A stretch of DNA of 56,930 nucleotides from Chloroflexota bacterium (GTDB lineage: Bacteria; Chloroflexota; Anaerolineae; Anaerolineales; UBA11579), in NCBI GenBank assembly GCA_018662365.1, contig JABJGH010000003.1:1-56930 (forward strand). The letters run 5' to 3'. The notes beneath the pieces were generated by a model. That model ran no database searches and was not told the DNA's origin. It saw only the letters and a list, made by a program, of their open reading frames with translations. Below are positions 42,470 through 51,781 of the stretch, piece after piece; position 1 is the stretch's first letter, and every line of letters begins with the position of its first letter. A program made the position numbers and the translations under genes.

Positions 42470-43243
42470 ATGTCAGAATTAAAAATTAGAGGTCTTCGAG
42501 TAAGTGTAGAAGATAAAGCAATTTTAAAAGGTGTTAATTTGACCGTTAGAGCGGGTGAAGTGCACGCCTTAATGGGTCCAAATGGTAGTGGTAAATCAAC
42601 TCTTTCTTACGCATTGATGGGACATCCCAAATATGAGGTAAATGGTGGCGAAATGCACCTGGATGGAGTAGATATTATGGAGTGGTCTCCTGATGAGCGT
42701 TCCCGAGCTGGAATGTTCTTGGCTTTCCAATATCCTGTAGCAATTCCGGGGGTTACCCTGGCAAACTTCTTACGAACTGCATTAAATGCGCGTAGGAAAG
42801 CGGATAATCATGAGGATAAGGGTATTCCAATTCCAGAATTCCGAAAATTACTGAAAGAGAAAATGGATTATTTGGGAATGGATCATAGTTTTGCAGGAAG
42901 ATATCTCAATGATGGTTTTTCGGGTGGGGAGAAAAAGCGTGCAGAGATATTGCAAATGGCCACATTGGAACCAAAGATCGCAGTTTTAGATGAAACTGAT
43001 TCAGGTTTAGATATTGATGCATTGCGCACGGTGTCTGAAGGCGTCGGTGCCTTGAAAGGTCCTAATTTAGGTGTGTTGGTGATCACTCATTATCAACGGA
43101 TGCTTAATTATATAAAACCGGATATTGTTCATATTATGCTTGATGGGCGGATTGTTGAATCTGGAGGCCCAGAGTTAGCCTTACAGCTTGAAGAACAGGG
43201 CTACGATTGGGTCAGAGAAAAATATAGCAAGATCGCAATTTAG
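42470..43243 (+). CDS. sufC: SufC ATPase of the SUF iron-sulfur assembly complex
   Basis: 257 residues from ATG 42470, ten bases after AGGAG; the open frame further upstream covers the promoter. It is an ABC-type ATPase with Walker [10 protein letters not shown] (about residues 36-44), signature [11 protein letters not shown] and Walker B with [11 protein letters not shown], in which Asp-Glu precedes the D-loop as usual for SufC. It powers SufBCD scaffold remodelling in the cytosol. It heads the operon with sufB 20 bases downstream. Confidence 0.96.
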   Translation: MSELKIRGLRVSVEDKAILKGVNLTVRAGEVHALMGPNGSGKSTLSYALMGHPKYEVNGGEMHLDGVDIMEWSPDERSRAGMFLAFQYPVAIPGVTLANFLRTALNARRKADNHEDKGIPIPEFRKLLKEKMDYLGMDHSFAGRYLNDGFSGGEKKRAEILQMATLEPKIAVLDETDSGLDIDALRTVSEGVGALKGPNLGVLVITHYQRMLNYIKPDIVHIMLDGRIVESGGPELALQLEEQGYDWVREKYSKIAI

Positions 43244-43263
43244 CCAAGTTCAATGGAGATAAT

Positions 43264-44685
43264 ATGGCTTCAGATAAAGTATTAACTGATGATGATCTAT
43301 TAGAGGGAATAGAAGATAAACGATTTGACTTTCGAAATCCTGATTCGCATGTATTCAAGACTCGAAAAGGGTTAGACGAAGAAATTGTTCGTCAAATATC
43401 GGAAAAGAAACAAGAGCCCCAATGGATGCTTGATTTTCGCTTAAAGGCTTTAAAGCATTATGAAAGCCGACCAATGCCCGAATGGGGTGGGGAATTGGGT
43501 GAGCTTGATCTAGACGAAATTTATTTTTATACAAAACCTACCAATGAAGAAAGCCGGACTTGGGACGACGTGCCTGATGACATCAAAGAAACCTTTGAGA
43601 AATTAGGTGTTCCGGAGGCTGAGCAAAAATTCTTGGCTGGGGTTGGCGCACAATATGAATCTGAGATGGTCTATCACAGCATTCAAGAGCATCTTGCAGA
43701 AAAAGGTGTGATTTTCAAAAGTATTGAGCAAGGTTTGATCGATCACGAAGAACTCTTTAAAGAATATTTCGGTACGATCGTGCCAATTGAAGATAATAAA
43801 TTTGCGGCGTTGAATAGCGCAGTTTGGTCTGGGGGTTCATTTGTTTATATCCCCCCGGGTGTCAAAGTTGAAATGCCCTTGCAGGCTTATTTCAGGATTA
43901 ATTCCCCTGACCAGGGCCAATTTGAAAGAACCATCATTATTGTAGATGAGGGTGCAGAGGCACATTATGTTGAAGGATGTACCGCACCCGTTTATACAAG
44001 TGATTCCTTCCATAGCGGGGTGATCGAGATCGTGGTGAAGAAGAATGCTCGTTTCCGATATACAACGATACAGAATTGGTCAAATAATATGTACAACCTG
44101 GTGACGCAACGCTCCATGGTGCATGAAAATGCGACAATGGAATGGGTGGATGCGAACTTAGGATCAAAATTAACAATGAAATATCCCTCCTGTTATTTGA
44201 TCGGAGAGGGTGCTCATGGAGAGATCCTTTCTATGGCATTTGCAGGAAAAGGGCAACATCAGGATACCGGCGGAAAGATGCTCCACCTTGCTGATGATAC
44301 GAGCAGTCAAATCATTTCTAAATCGATCAGCAAATCAAATGGTCGGGCATCCTATCGTGGGCTGCTAAAGATCAATGAAGATTTAAAAAACATCAAATCT
44401 AATGTGGTTTGTGATGCCCTATTATTGGACGATCAATCACGTTCTGATACGTACCCTTATATCGAAATTGACTCCCAAGATGTGACTGTGGGGCACGAGG
44501 CTTCGGTCTCTAAGGTTGGAGAGGATCAATTATTTTACTTAATGAGCCGCGGAATGAGTGAAGATCAAGCCGCTGCAATGGTCGTCTCAGGATTTATTGA
44601 GCCATTGGTAAAAGAATTGCCCATGGAATATGCAATTGAGATGAACCGTCTGATCCAATTACAGATGGAAGGTTCGATCGGGTAA
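43264..44685 (+). CDS. sufB: SufB scaffold protein
   Basis: 473 residues, normal length. The right-handed beta-helix core carries [21 protein letters not shown]-type segments (about 196-215), [16 protein letters not shown] with the conserved Cys (Cys239 region), and the C-terminal [21 protein letters not shown] that contacts SufC. SufB is the scaffold on which clusters form. It lies between sufC and sufD with short spacers, as expected of an operon. Confidence 0.96.
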   Translation: MASDKVLTDDDLLEGIEDKRFDFRNPDSHVFKTRKGLDEEIVRQISEKKQEPQWMLDFRLKALKHYESRPMPEWGGELGELDLDEIYFYTKPTNEESRTWDDVPDDIKETFEKLGVPEAEQKFLAGVGAQYESEMVYHSIQEHLAEKGVIFKSIEQGLIDHEELFKEYFGTIVPIEDNKFAALNSAVWSGGSFVYIPPGVKVEMPLQAYFRINSPDQGQFERTIIIVDEGAEAHYVEGCTAPVYTSDSFHSGVIEIVVKKNARFRYTTIQNWSNNMYNLVTQRSMVHENATMEWVDANLGSKLTMKYPSCYLIGEGAHGEILSMAFAGKGQHQDTGGKMLHLADDTSSQIISKSISKSNGRASYRGLLKINEDLKNIKSNVVCDALLLDDQSRSDTYPYIEIDSQDVTVGHEASVSKVGEDQLFYLMSRGMSEDQAAAMVVSGFIEPLVKELPMEYAIEMNRLIQLQMEGSIG

Positions 44686-44702
44686 GAAAGGAATAAATTT
44701 TA

Positions 44703-46052
44703 ATGGCAACTAAAAAAAGAGTGGTTACCCGAAGGAAATCTTCTTCCTCAGGAAGCAAAGGTAAATTTAATTTCAACAATGAAATGATTCCGGTGATGGC
44801 AAATGGTCAGCCGGAAGCGGCATTTTTAACCGAATTCCGAAAAAATGCTTTTGAAACATTTGAAAAACTGGAACTCCCTAAAAAAACTGAGGAACCCTGG
44901 CGGAGGACTGATATTCGTCGTTTGGCCACGGATAGTTTTTCGGTTTATGAAAAGGATTCCAAAAGTGCAGCAGTTCCTGAAGAGTTGTTGGCTCCTTTAG
45001 CTGGAGAGAAACATGGTGGACAAATTACCTTAACCCCAGCAGGTGCGGAAGTATATTTAGATCAAAAAATTATCGATAAAGGCGTTATTTTTACTGATTT
45101 CAAATCTGCAGCGATTAAACATCCAGAACTTTTGGAGAAAATCCTGGGTAAGATCGTAAAGTATGACGAAGATAAATTTTCTGCGATGACAGCTTCGTTT
45201 GCAGAAAGTGGTGTATTGTTGTATGTTCCGAAGGGTGTGGAGGTTGAAACTCCTTTGCATAGTGTGCTATGGGGCCCGGGAGAAGGCAAAGCTTTCTTTT
45301 CCCATTTATTAGTTTTCCTCGAAGAACAAGCATCTGTCACCTACGTACATGAATATGCCTCTCCGGATGAAGCTGCGCAAAGTATGCATTCTGGGATTGT
45401 CGAAATTCATGTTGGGAAGGCTGCAAATTTGAGGTTTGTAGAATTACAATCATGGGGAAACCATCTTTGGAATTTTAGCCATGAGCGTGCAAACGTTGAA
45501 AGAGATGGCCGCTTAGATTGGATCTTTGGTGCGGTGGGCACAAAACTTACTAAGAACTTTACTGAAATTAATTTGGTGGGTGAAGGTTCTGAAGGTCGAA
45601 TGTCTGGTTTTTATTTTACCGATAGGGAACAACATCTCGACCATGATACTCAGCAAAACCATATGGCACCCCATACGACGAGTGATCTGTTGTTTAAGGG
45701 TGCATTAAAAGATAATAGCCGATCCGTTTGGCAGGGCATGATCTACGTTGCCCCAGGTGCGCAACAGACAGATGGGTATCAATCAAACCCTAACTTAGTA
45801 TTGAGTGATGATGCCAGGGCTGACTCAATCCCAGGATTGGAAATTTTAGCGGATGACGTGCGTTGTACGCATGGTGCGACGATTGGTAAGATTGATGAAG
45901 AAGAAGTATTCTATTTAGGTGCACGCGGCATTCCGAGAGAAGAAGCGAAACGCATAATCATTGAAGGGTTTTTTGATCCGATCATGCAACGAATACCTTT
46001 TGAAAAAGTGAGAACTCGCTTACAACAAGCGATTGTTGACAAGTTAGATTAA
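44703..46052 (+). CDS. sufD: SufD assembly protein
   Basis: 449 residues. The first 25 are Lys/Arg/Ser-rich (an unusual basic extension), followed by the N-terminal helical domain with TEEPWRRTDIRRL (about 60-72) and a beta-helix core paralogous to SufB: SGVLLYVPKGVEVETPLH (about 166-183) and TDGYQSNPNLVLSDDARADSIPGLEI, then CTHGATIGKIDEEEVFYLGARG for SufC contact. SufD pairs with SufB and is needed for iron supply to the scaffold. It is 17 bases after sufB. Confidence 0.94.
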   Translation: MATKKRVVTRRKSSSSGSKGKFNFNNEMIPVMANGQPEAAFLTEFRKNAFETFEKLELPKKTEEPWRRTDIRRLATDSFSVYEKDSKSAAVPEELLAPLAGEKHGGQITLTPAGAEVYLDQKIIDKGVIFTDFKSAAIKHPELLEKILGKIVKYDEDKFSAMTASFAESGVLLYVPKGVEVETPLHSVLWGPGEGKAFFSHLLVFLEEQASVTYVHEYASPDEAAQSMHSGIVEIHVGKAANLRFVELQSWGNHLWNFSHERANVERDGRLDWIFGAVGTKLTKNFTEINLVGEGSEGRMSGFYFTDREQHLDHDTQQNHMAPHTTSDLLFKGALKDNSRSVWQGMIYVAPGAQQTDGYQSNPNLVLSDDARADSIPGLEILADDVRCTHGATIGKIDEEEVFYLGARGIPREEAKRIIIEGFFDPIMQRIPFEKVRTRLQQAIVDKLD

Positions 46053-46117
46053 TTATCTATACTAGAAGAAGACCAAGCCAGCGTAAATTGTCGTTGACTT
46101 TTAAAACGGAGGCCATA

Positions 46118-46402
46118 TTGGCAAATTTAAGTTTTTCAGCAGCCCCTGAAAAGGAAGTAGAATATCTTGTTGGAGATTATGTAGAAGTATTATGTGACCA
46201 CGAGAATAAAGAGGGAGATCGTCAACGAGGGTGGTTGACAGGTATCGTAGTCCAAGTTGATCCCAAGATTCTTGCAGTACAATTTGAAGAAAAAGTATAT
46301 TTAACCGATGGTTGGATGATCCCAGATCATGTTCTTTGGTCACCCATAACCTCCCCAAAGATCCGTGCTGCTCGGAAAGTAAAACGACGCCCAAGAAAAT
46401 AG
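46118..46402 (+). CDS. small SH3-like protein of unknown function within the suf operon
   Basis: Start chosen as TTG 46118, five bases after GGAGG at 46108-46112; an upstream TTG at 46088 lies in the same frame but has no ribosome site. The 94 residues show a strand-rich segment YLVGDYVEVLCDHENKEG-like (about 17-34), GWLTGIVVQVDPKILAVQF and YLTDGWMIPDHVLWSP, suggestive of an SH3-like barrel, then a very basic tail RAARKVKRRPRK. No cysteine cluster ligands (one Cys). It lies between sufD (65 bases) and sufS (37 bases) on the same strand. The basic tail could bind nucleic acid or acidic proteins. I do not recognise a family. Confidence 0.7.
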   Translation: MANLSFSAAPEKEVEYLVGDYVEVLCDHENKEGDRQRGWLTGIVVQVDPKILAVQFEEKVYLTDGWMIPDHVLWSPITSPKIRAARKVKRRPRK

Positions 46403-46439
46403 TCTTTGTAAATAATAGCCCAAAAAGTGATCATTCCCT

Positions 46440-47687
46440 ATGACTACCATTAACCAAGCCCCTAAACTTGATATTGCCAAAATTCGGGCAGATTTTCCAG
46501 TTCTACAACGCCAAATTCACGATGAAAAACCAATCGTATATTTAGATTCGGCTGCGACAAGTCAGAAACCTCAGCAAGTTCTCGACGCAATGGATATTTA
46601 TTATCAGAATACGAATGCGAATATTCACCGCGGGATTCATGTTTTAGCAGAAGAGGCCACCGAACAATATGAAGGTGCTCGTCAACGGATCGCAGATTTT
46701 GTGAATGCGGCTAAATCTAGGGAAATTATTTTTACTCGCAACACGACGGAATCGATCAATTTGGTGGCTTATTCCTGGGGACGCAAAAATTTGAACGAGG
46801 GGGATGTGGTGATCTTGACTGAAATGGAACACCATTCAAACTTGGTCCCTTGGCAAATGCTGGCTGCTGAGCTTAATTTCCAATTGGAATTTATTTCAGT
46901 TAATGAAACTGGCGAATTGGATCTGGCAGCTTATAAAGAACTCTTAAATCTAAAACCAAAATTGGTCTCCTTTGTACACATGAGCAATGTGGTAGGAACG
47001 ATTAATCCAGCGAAAGAGATTATTAGATTAGGACATGAAGCTGGCGCGATTGTTTTGGTAGATGGTGCGCAATCCGCACCTCATATTCCGGTGGATGTCC
47101 AAGATCTTGATGCGGATTTCTATGCATTTTCAGCCCATAAGATGTGTGGTCCAACTGGCATCGGTGTGCTTTACGGAAAAGAAGAAATCTTGCTAGCTAT
47201 GCCTCCGTTCTTGGGAGGAGGGGATATGATTAAGCGTGTGGAATTGCGCAGTTTCGTAAGTAATTCGCTTCCCCATAAATTTGAAGCAGGTACCCCGGCA
47301 ATTGCAGAAGTGATCGGATTCGGGGCTGCAGTTGATTATCTTAATTCCATTGGAATGGATGCTATCGCAGCCCGGGAACATGAACTGATTGAATATGCCC
47401 ACGATCGTTTAGAAGAAGTCCCTGGTGTTTGGATATTTGGTCCAAGCGCGGATAAAAAAGGTGGAGTTGCTTCCTTTACTTTTGAAGGAGTACACCCCCA
47501 TGATGTATCCCAGATCTTAGATAGGGATGGTATTGCGGTAAGGGCTGGACATCATTGTGCGATGCCACTTCACGAAAAATTTGATATTAATGCCACAGCA
47601 AGGGCAAGTTTCTATATATATTCGACCGAACAGGAGATAGATCTTCTGGCAGAAGGTCTTTACAAAGTTAAGGAGATATTTGGCTAA
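46440..47687 (+). CDS. sufS: SufS cysteine desulfurase
   Basis: 415 residues. The PLP lysine is in FSAHKMCGPTGIG (about 231-243), and the persulfide cysteine in AVRAGHHCAMPLH (about 367). YLDSAATSQKP, TRNTTESINLVAYSWG and LTEMEHHSNLVPWQ are standard group II desulfurase segments. It removes sulfur from cysteine and passes it to SufU encoded next, with which it overlaps by eight bases. Confidence 0.96.
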   Translation: MTTINQAPKLDIAKIRADFPVLQRQIHDEKPIVYLDSAATSQKPQQVLDAMDIYYQNTNANIHRGIHVLAEEATEQYEGARQRIADFVNAAKSREIIFTRNTTESINLVAYSWGRKNLNEGDVVILTEMEHHSNLVPWQMLAAELNFQLEFISVNETGELDLAAYKELLNLKPKLVSFVHMSNVVGTINPAKEIIRLGHEAGAIVLVDGAQSAPHIPVDVQDLDADFYAFSAHKMCGPTGIGVLYGKEEILLAMPPFLGGGDMIKRVELRSFVSNSLPHKFEAGTPAIAEVIGFGAAVDYLNSIGMDAIAAREHELIEYAHDRLEEVPGVWIFGPSADKKGGVASFTFEGVHPHDVSQILDRDGIAVRAGHHCAMPLHEKFDINATARASFYIYSTEQEIDLLAEGLYKVKEIFG

Positions 47688-48111
47688 TTTGAATTGGCCA
47701 AAAAACATTATGGATGATCTATATCGCGAACTTATCATTGATCGATTTCAGAACCCTCAATTTCGTGGGAGTCTGGATCCTAATGATATTAGCTTTGAGG
47801 ATGATAACCCATTATGCGGGGATCATATTCGGATAGACCTGCGGGTTGGAGATGATGATGTGATCACTGAGGCCGCGTTTGATGGCCGAGGATGTTCTAT
47901 ATCTCAGGCGTCGGCAGACCTGGTCGTGGAATCGGTGATTGGAAAAACTTTAGCTGAGGTAAAAAATTATACAAAGGAAGATGTTCTGGACCTTCTCGGA
48001 ATAGAATTAGGACCGGTAAGATTAAAATGCGCTTTATTATCCCTAAAGGTGGTAAAGGCTGGTGTGTATGGTCTTAATGTGGGAGAAGCAGGCGATGATC
48101 TCATCGAATAG
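47680..48111 (+). CDS. sufU: SufU sulfur-transfer protein
   Basis: 143 residues from TTG 47680, which has AGGAG four bases before it and overlaps the end of sufS by eight bases; a later ATG at 47710 aligns well with the usual N-terminus but has no ribosome site. Zinc/sulfur ligands Cys46, Asp48, Cys72 and Cys117 lie in NPLCGDHI, DGRGCSISQ and RLKCALL. It takes sulfur from SufS. This SufU type (Gram-positive-like, with the roughly 20-residue insertion) fits the SufS beside it. Confidence 0.93.
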   Translation: MANLNWPKNIMDDLYRELIIDRFQNPQFRGSLDPNDISFEDDNPLCGDHIRIDLRVGDDDVITEAAFDGRGCSISQASADLVVESVIGKTLAEVKNYTKEDVLDLLGIELGPVRLKCALLSLKVVKAGVYGLNVGEAGDDLIE

Positions 48112-48132
48112 GCGTCCCAATACTGAATTAAA

Positions 48133-48486
48133 ATGAATGTAAATTACACAGAGTTAAAAGCGGAACAGATCGAATACGTGGAAGTGGCAGAATTAAGTGA
48201 AATTCCCAATGGGGAAAGATTATTTATTGAAATCGACGAATTTAACCTAGTGGTTTTTAACATCGCAGATAAAATTTTTGCTATTTCAGATACTTGTTCT
48301 CACGATGATAACCCTCTGGGAGATGGGGAAGTAAACGACGATTTAGAAGTTATTTGTCCTCGACATGGTGCCAGATTTGATATTAAGAATGGGAAGGCGG
48401 TTTCAATGCCAGCGACTGTAGATATTCCAGCATTTCCTGTCCGAATCGTAGATGGAAAAGTAGAAATTGGTTTGCCTCTGGAATAA
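48133..48486 (+). CDS. Rieske-type [2Fe-2S] ferredoxin
   Basis: 117 residues. The Rieske ligands are Cys55 and His57 (CSHDDNPLGDG) and Cys75 and His78 (ICPRHGARFD). The small soluble domain is of the kind found as ferredoxin components of oxygenases, but no oxygenase is nearby. It is 21 bases after sufU and closes the suf operon, so it may supply electrons for cluster assembly or be a client made with the machinery; both are inference. Confidence 0.9.
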   Translation: MNVNYTELKAEQIEYVEVAELSEIPNGERLFIEIDEFNLVVFNIADKIFAISDTCSHDDNPLGDGEVNDDLEVICPRHGARFDIKNGKAVSMPATVDIPAFPVRIVDGKVEIGLPLE

Positions 48487-48520
48487 TTGATCTCAAATAG
48501 TTTGTAATGATATCCATATA

Positions 48521-48550
48521 AGTCCTGAATTTTTTCGGGGCTTTTTTAAT
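48521..48550 (+). terminator. terminator of the suf operon
   Basis: AAGTCCTGA (about 48521-48529) pairs with TCGGGGCTT (about 48535-48543) with two G-U pairs, followed by TTTTT. Confidence 0.7.
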
Positions 48551-48715
48551 CAATGGGTTTTATCATTTCGAGAATTTTGGCATATTCTCCGGTTCAAATT
48601 ATTTCCCCGCCTGTTTTTTAATATAATCGAATATATCGGTTAGATTCTAATAATTTTTAGCATCTCTATTTTTCGCTAATTCTGGGAATATGATTTTTTA
48701 TTTTCTGGCACGCGT

Positions 48716-48733
48716 TATAATATTCAGAATATT
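48716..48733 (+). promoter_or_regulatory. transketolase promoter region with 15-bp palindrome
   Basis: TATAAT (48716-48721) overlaps AATATTC-A-GAATATT (48719-48733), a perfect inverted repeat around one base. The -35 box is weak. The palindrome at the expected start point could be an operator for an unidentified regulator. Confidence 0.45.
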
Positions 48734-48757
48734 CGATACACAAAAGATGGAGATTAA

Positions 48758-50761
48758 ATGAAAGTTTCCAATGAATTGCAAGAACAAGCGATCAATACGC
48801 TAAGAGTGCTATCCGCGGAAGCGATAACAAAAGCTAATTCTGGACATCCTGGTTTGCCGATGGGTACCGCAGCGATCGCATATACCATTTGGACCCGACA
48901 TCTGCGCCATAACCCAAAAAATCCAAACTGGATGAATCGGGACAGATTTATTCTATCCGGTGGTCATGGTTCAATGCTTTTATATAGTTTGTTGCACCTC
49001 TCTGGTTATGATCTATCCTTGAAAGATATCAAAAATTTTAGGCAGTGGGGCAGTAAAACACCCGGTCATCCTGAATATGGTCATACACCGGGCGTGGAGG
49101 TTACTACTGGCCCTTTAGGGCAGGGGTTGTCTAATGGGGTTGGTTTTGCAATTGCCGAAGCTCATTTAGCCAAGAGATTTAATCAACCAGAGTACCCAAT
49201 CGTAGATCATACAATATTTGGAATCGTTACCGATGGAGATTTAATGGAGGGTGTTGCCTCAGAAGCCGCATCCCTGGCTGGACATCTGCAATTAGGAAAG
49301 ATTGTCTACGTTTATGATGACAATAAAATTTCGATCGATGGGAGTACGGAAATCGCGTTTACTGAAGATCGTGGCGCACGTTTCGAGGCCTATGGGTGGC
49401 ACGTTTCCTATGTTGAGGATGGAAATGATGTGGAAGCAATAGATGCAGCAATAATTGCTGCCAAGGCTGATCCTAGACCCTCCTTGATCGTTGCTCGGAC
49501 AATTATTGGCTATGGTATGCCAAACCGGGCTGGTACCTCAAAAGCTCACGGGGAACCCCCTGGAGCTGAAGAATTGGCTGGGACAAAAGAAAAACTTTCT
49601 TGGCCAACGGATAAAGAATTTTATATTCCTGAAGATGTTATGGAATTATATGGACAGGCAATAAATGATGGAAAAACCCAGGAAAAAGAATGGGAACAAT
49701 TATTAGCCTCGTATAAACAGGAATTCCCCGACCTAGGAAATGAATTTTCTAGAATACAAAAAGGAGAACTTCCGGAAAACTGGGCATCCGAAATTCCAGT
49801 TTTCCCTACGGATGAAAAGGGAATGGCCTCGAGAGCAGCGTCAGGGAAGGTATTAAATGCTATTGCTAAGAATTTGCCTGACCTTATTGGAGGATCAGCA
49901 GATCTTGCCCCTTCCACAAAAACTTGGATAGAGGGCAGTCCAGCATTTCAATTTGAAACCCCCGAAGGAAGGAATTTTCACTTTGGGGTTCGTGAACATG
50001 GCATGGGGGCTGTTATAAATGGTATGTCACTTTACCCTGGCGTGATTCCCTATGGGGCAACTTTTTTGGTGTTTTCTGATTATATGCGCGGTTCTTTACG
50101 CCTATCGGCATTATCACATTACCCAAGTATTTGGGTTTTTACACACGATAGCATTGGGGTAGGGGAGGATGGACCCACGCACCAACCGATTGAGCACCTG
50201 GCTGCATTAAGAACAATTCCTGAGATGGTCACAATTCGTCCTGCTGATGCAAATGAAACAGCTGAGGCTTGGAAGATTGCAATTGAACGGAGGAATGGGC
50301 CGACATCATTAATTTTTACCAGGCAAGGATTGCCAACCATTGACCGAGAGAAGTATGCCCTAGCAAGTGGTGTGGCTAGAGGGGCATATGTGTTAGCTGA
50401 CTTGGGGGAAGGTGAGCCGGAATATATCCTTATGGCTTCAGGTTCAGAAGTGAGCTTGATCATGGAGGCGGGAATTAAGTTACATGAGCAAGGGATAAAT
50501 GTGCGGTTGGTATCCTTCCCGAGTTGGGAAATCTTTGAATTACAGGATAAAAACTACCAAGAATCCGTATTGCCTCCGGTGATCACTAAGCGCCTTGCTG
50601 TAGAAGCGGGAATTTCCATGGGATGGCAAAAATATATTGGAGATAAAGGTGCTATTCTTGGCATAGATAAGTATGGTGCCTCTGCTCCAGCGAATGAAAT
50701 TTTTGAGAATTATGGATTTACAGTTGATAATATTCTGAATCTTATCAATCAAATTGTTTGA
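48758..50761 (+). CDS. tkt: transketolase
   Basis: 667 residues, the normal length. The thiamine diphosphate region carries [17 protein letters not shown] (about 68-84), the metal-binding GDGDLMEG-type stretch ([14 protein letters not shown], 155-168) and the central [15 protein letters not shown] with the catalytic Glu. It exchanges two-carbon units in the pentose phosphate pathway. It opens the cluster containing transaldolase, gnd and zwf on the same strand. Confidence 0.96.
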   Translation: MKVSNELQEQAINTLRVLSAEAITKANSGHPGLPMGTAAIAYTIWTRHLRHNPKNPNWMNRDRFILSGGHGSMLLYSLLHLSGYDLSLKDIKNFRQWGSKTPGHPEYGHTPGVEVTTGPLGQGLSNGVGFAIAEAHLAKRFNQPEYPIVDHTIFGIVTDGDLMEGVASEAASLAGHLQLGKIVYVYDDNKISIDGSTEIAFTEDRGARFEAYGWHVSYVEDGNDVEAIDAAIIAAKADPRPSLIVARTIIGYGMPNRAGTSKAHGEPPGAEELAGTKEKLSWPTDKEFYIPEDVMELYGQAINDGKTQEKEWEQLLASYKQEFPDLGNEFSRIQKGELPENWASEIPVFPTDEKGMASRAASGKVLNAIAKNLPDLIGGSADLAPSTKTWIEGSPAFQFETPEGRNFHFGVREHGMGAVINGMSLYPGVIPYGATFLVFSDYMRGSLRLSALSHYPSIWVFTHDSIGVGEDGPTHQPIEHLAALRTIPEMVTIRPADANETAEAWKIAIERRNGPTSLIFTRQGLPTIDREKYALASGVARGAYVLADLGEGEPEYILMASGSEVSLIMEAGIKLHEQGINVRLVSFPSWEIFELQDKNYQESVLPPVITKRLAVEAGISMGWQKYIGDKGAILGIDKYGASAPANEIFENYGFTVDNILNLINQIV

Positions 50762-50812
50762 TTTTCAAATAAATTTTATAGATTTAACAAGATGTGATAA
50801 ATCGGGACTATT

Positions 50813-50830
50813 TGCGGAGATAACTCCGCA
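50813..50830 (+). promoter_or_regulatory. hairpin just before the DNA methyltransferase start
   Basis: TGCGGAG (50813-50819) pairs with CTCCGCA (50824-50830) around ATAA, ending three bases before the ATG at 50834. It lacks a T-run, so it is not a terminator, and it includes GGAG, so it could affect translation. Confidence 0.45.
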
Positions 50831-50833
50831 CAA

Positions 50834-51673
50834 ATGGATCAAGAAATTATGAATAAAATCATTTTTGGGGATAATATGAAAGCATTAAAAAACATCCCTT
50901 CTGAGAGTGTACATTTAATTTATATTGATCCACCATTTAATACTGGAAAGGTTCAAAAAAGAACCCAGATAAAAACCGAACGCAATTCAGATGGAGATCG
51001 GGTAGGATTCAAAGGACAAACCTATCAAACAAAAATTGTAGGAACAAAAGCTTATGAGGATAGTTTTGATGATTTTATTTCTTTTATCTCTCCAAGATTA
51101 GAAGAGGCATACCGCATATTAGCCCCTAATGGGACCTTATATTTTCATATTGATTATCGAGAAGTCCATTATTGTAAAATTCTCCTTGATGAGATATTTG
51201 GAAGGGAAAATTTCCTCAATGAAATTATTTGGGCCTATGATTATGGAGGCCGATCAAAACGCAAGTGGCCTGCAAAGCATGACAATATTTTGGTATACGT
51301 AAAAGATATTAAGAATTACACCTTCAATCAAGATGCGGTTGATCGTATTCCATATATGGCACCAGGATTGGTTGGCAAGGAAAAAGCGGCGCGCGGAAAA
51401 ACCCCTACCGATACATGGTGGCACACGATTGTCAGTCCAACGGGAAAAGAAAAGACAGGATATCCGACCCAAAAACCTTTGGGAATTTTAAGGCGCATTC
51501 TCCAGGCTTCTTCAAATCCTGGAGATATGGTTGTAGATTTTTTTGCTGGAGCCGGCACTACAGGTGCTGCGGCCTTAGAACTAGACCGCAAATTTTTGTT
51601 GGTAGATTCAAATCCAGAAGCAATTGAAGTGATGAAAAAACGTTTTGATGGAAAGAAGATTGTTTTTGAATAG
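50834..51673 (+). CDS. orphan DNA methyltransferase (beta-class, amino-methyl)
   Basis: 279 residues. Motif IV is DPPFN (32-36) and motif I FAGAGTTG (237-244) comes near the C-terminus, so this is the beta arrangement of adenine-N6 or cytosine-N4 methyltransferases. Target recognition lies between (about 100-200, with WAYDYGGRSKRKW and a proline-rich TPTDTWWHT). The motif sequence DPPF favours adenine. No restriction enzyme gene adjoins it, so it is an orphan modification enzyme, placed between transketolase (72 bases) and transaldolase (108 bases). Two starts are possible (50834 or 50849). Confidence 0.88.
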   Translation: MDQEIMNKIIFGDNMKALKNIPSESVHLIYIDPPFNTGKVQKRTQIKTERNSDGDRVGFKGQTYQTKIVGTKAYEDSFDDFISFISPRLEEAYRILAPNGTLYFHIDYREVHYCKILLDEIFGRENFLNEIIWAYDYGGRSKRKWPAKHDNILVYVKDIKNYTFNQDAVDRIPYMAPGLVGKEKAARGKTPTDTWWHTIVSPTGKEKTGYPTQKPLGILRRILQASSNPGDMVVDFFAGAGTTGAAALELDRKFLLVDSNPEAIEVMKKRFDGKKIVFE

Positions 51674-51681
51674 GAAATTTT

Positions 51682-51710
51682 TTGAAATACTGAAAAATTC
51701 CCTTTAAAAT
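51682..51710 (+). promoter_or_regulatory. promoter for transaldolase
   Basis: TTGAAA (51682-51687) and TAAAAT (51705-51710) with a 17-base spacer lie just after the methyltransferase stop. A perfect 9-bp hairpin CTTTGCTCA/TGAGCAAAG (51729-51737 and 51750-51758) follows in the leader. Confidence 0.55.
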
Positions 51711-51781
51711 ATCCACATGTTATACTTCCTTTGCTCAAAAAAAGACCCCTGAGCAAAGTTAAAAAAACCGGAGTAAGGTAA

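Noticed and set aside
48490-48757. Possible CRISPR or direct repeats in AT-rich gaps
   Set aside because: Only simple AT-rich sequence; no repeated spacer-repeat pattern here or elsewhere in the window.
50813-50830. Terminator of transketolase
   Set aside because: The hairpin lacks a T-run and almost abuts the next start codon, so a regulatory reading is more likely.
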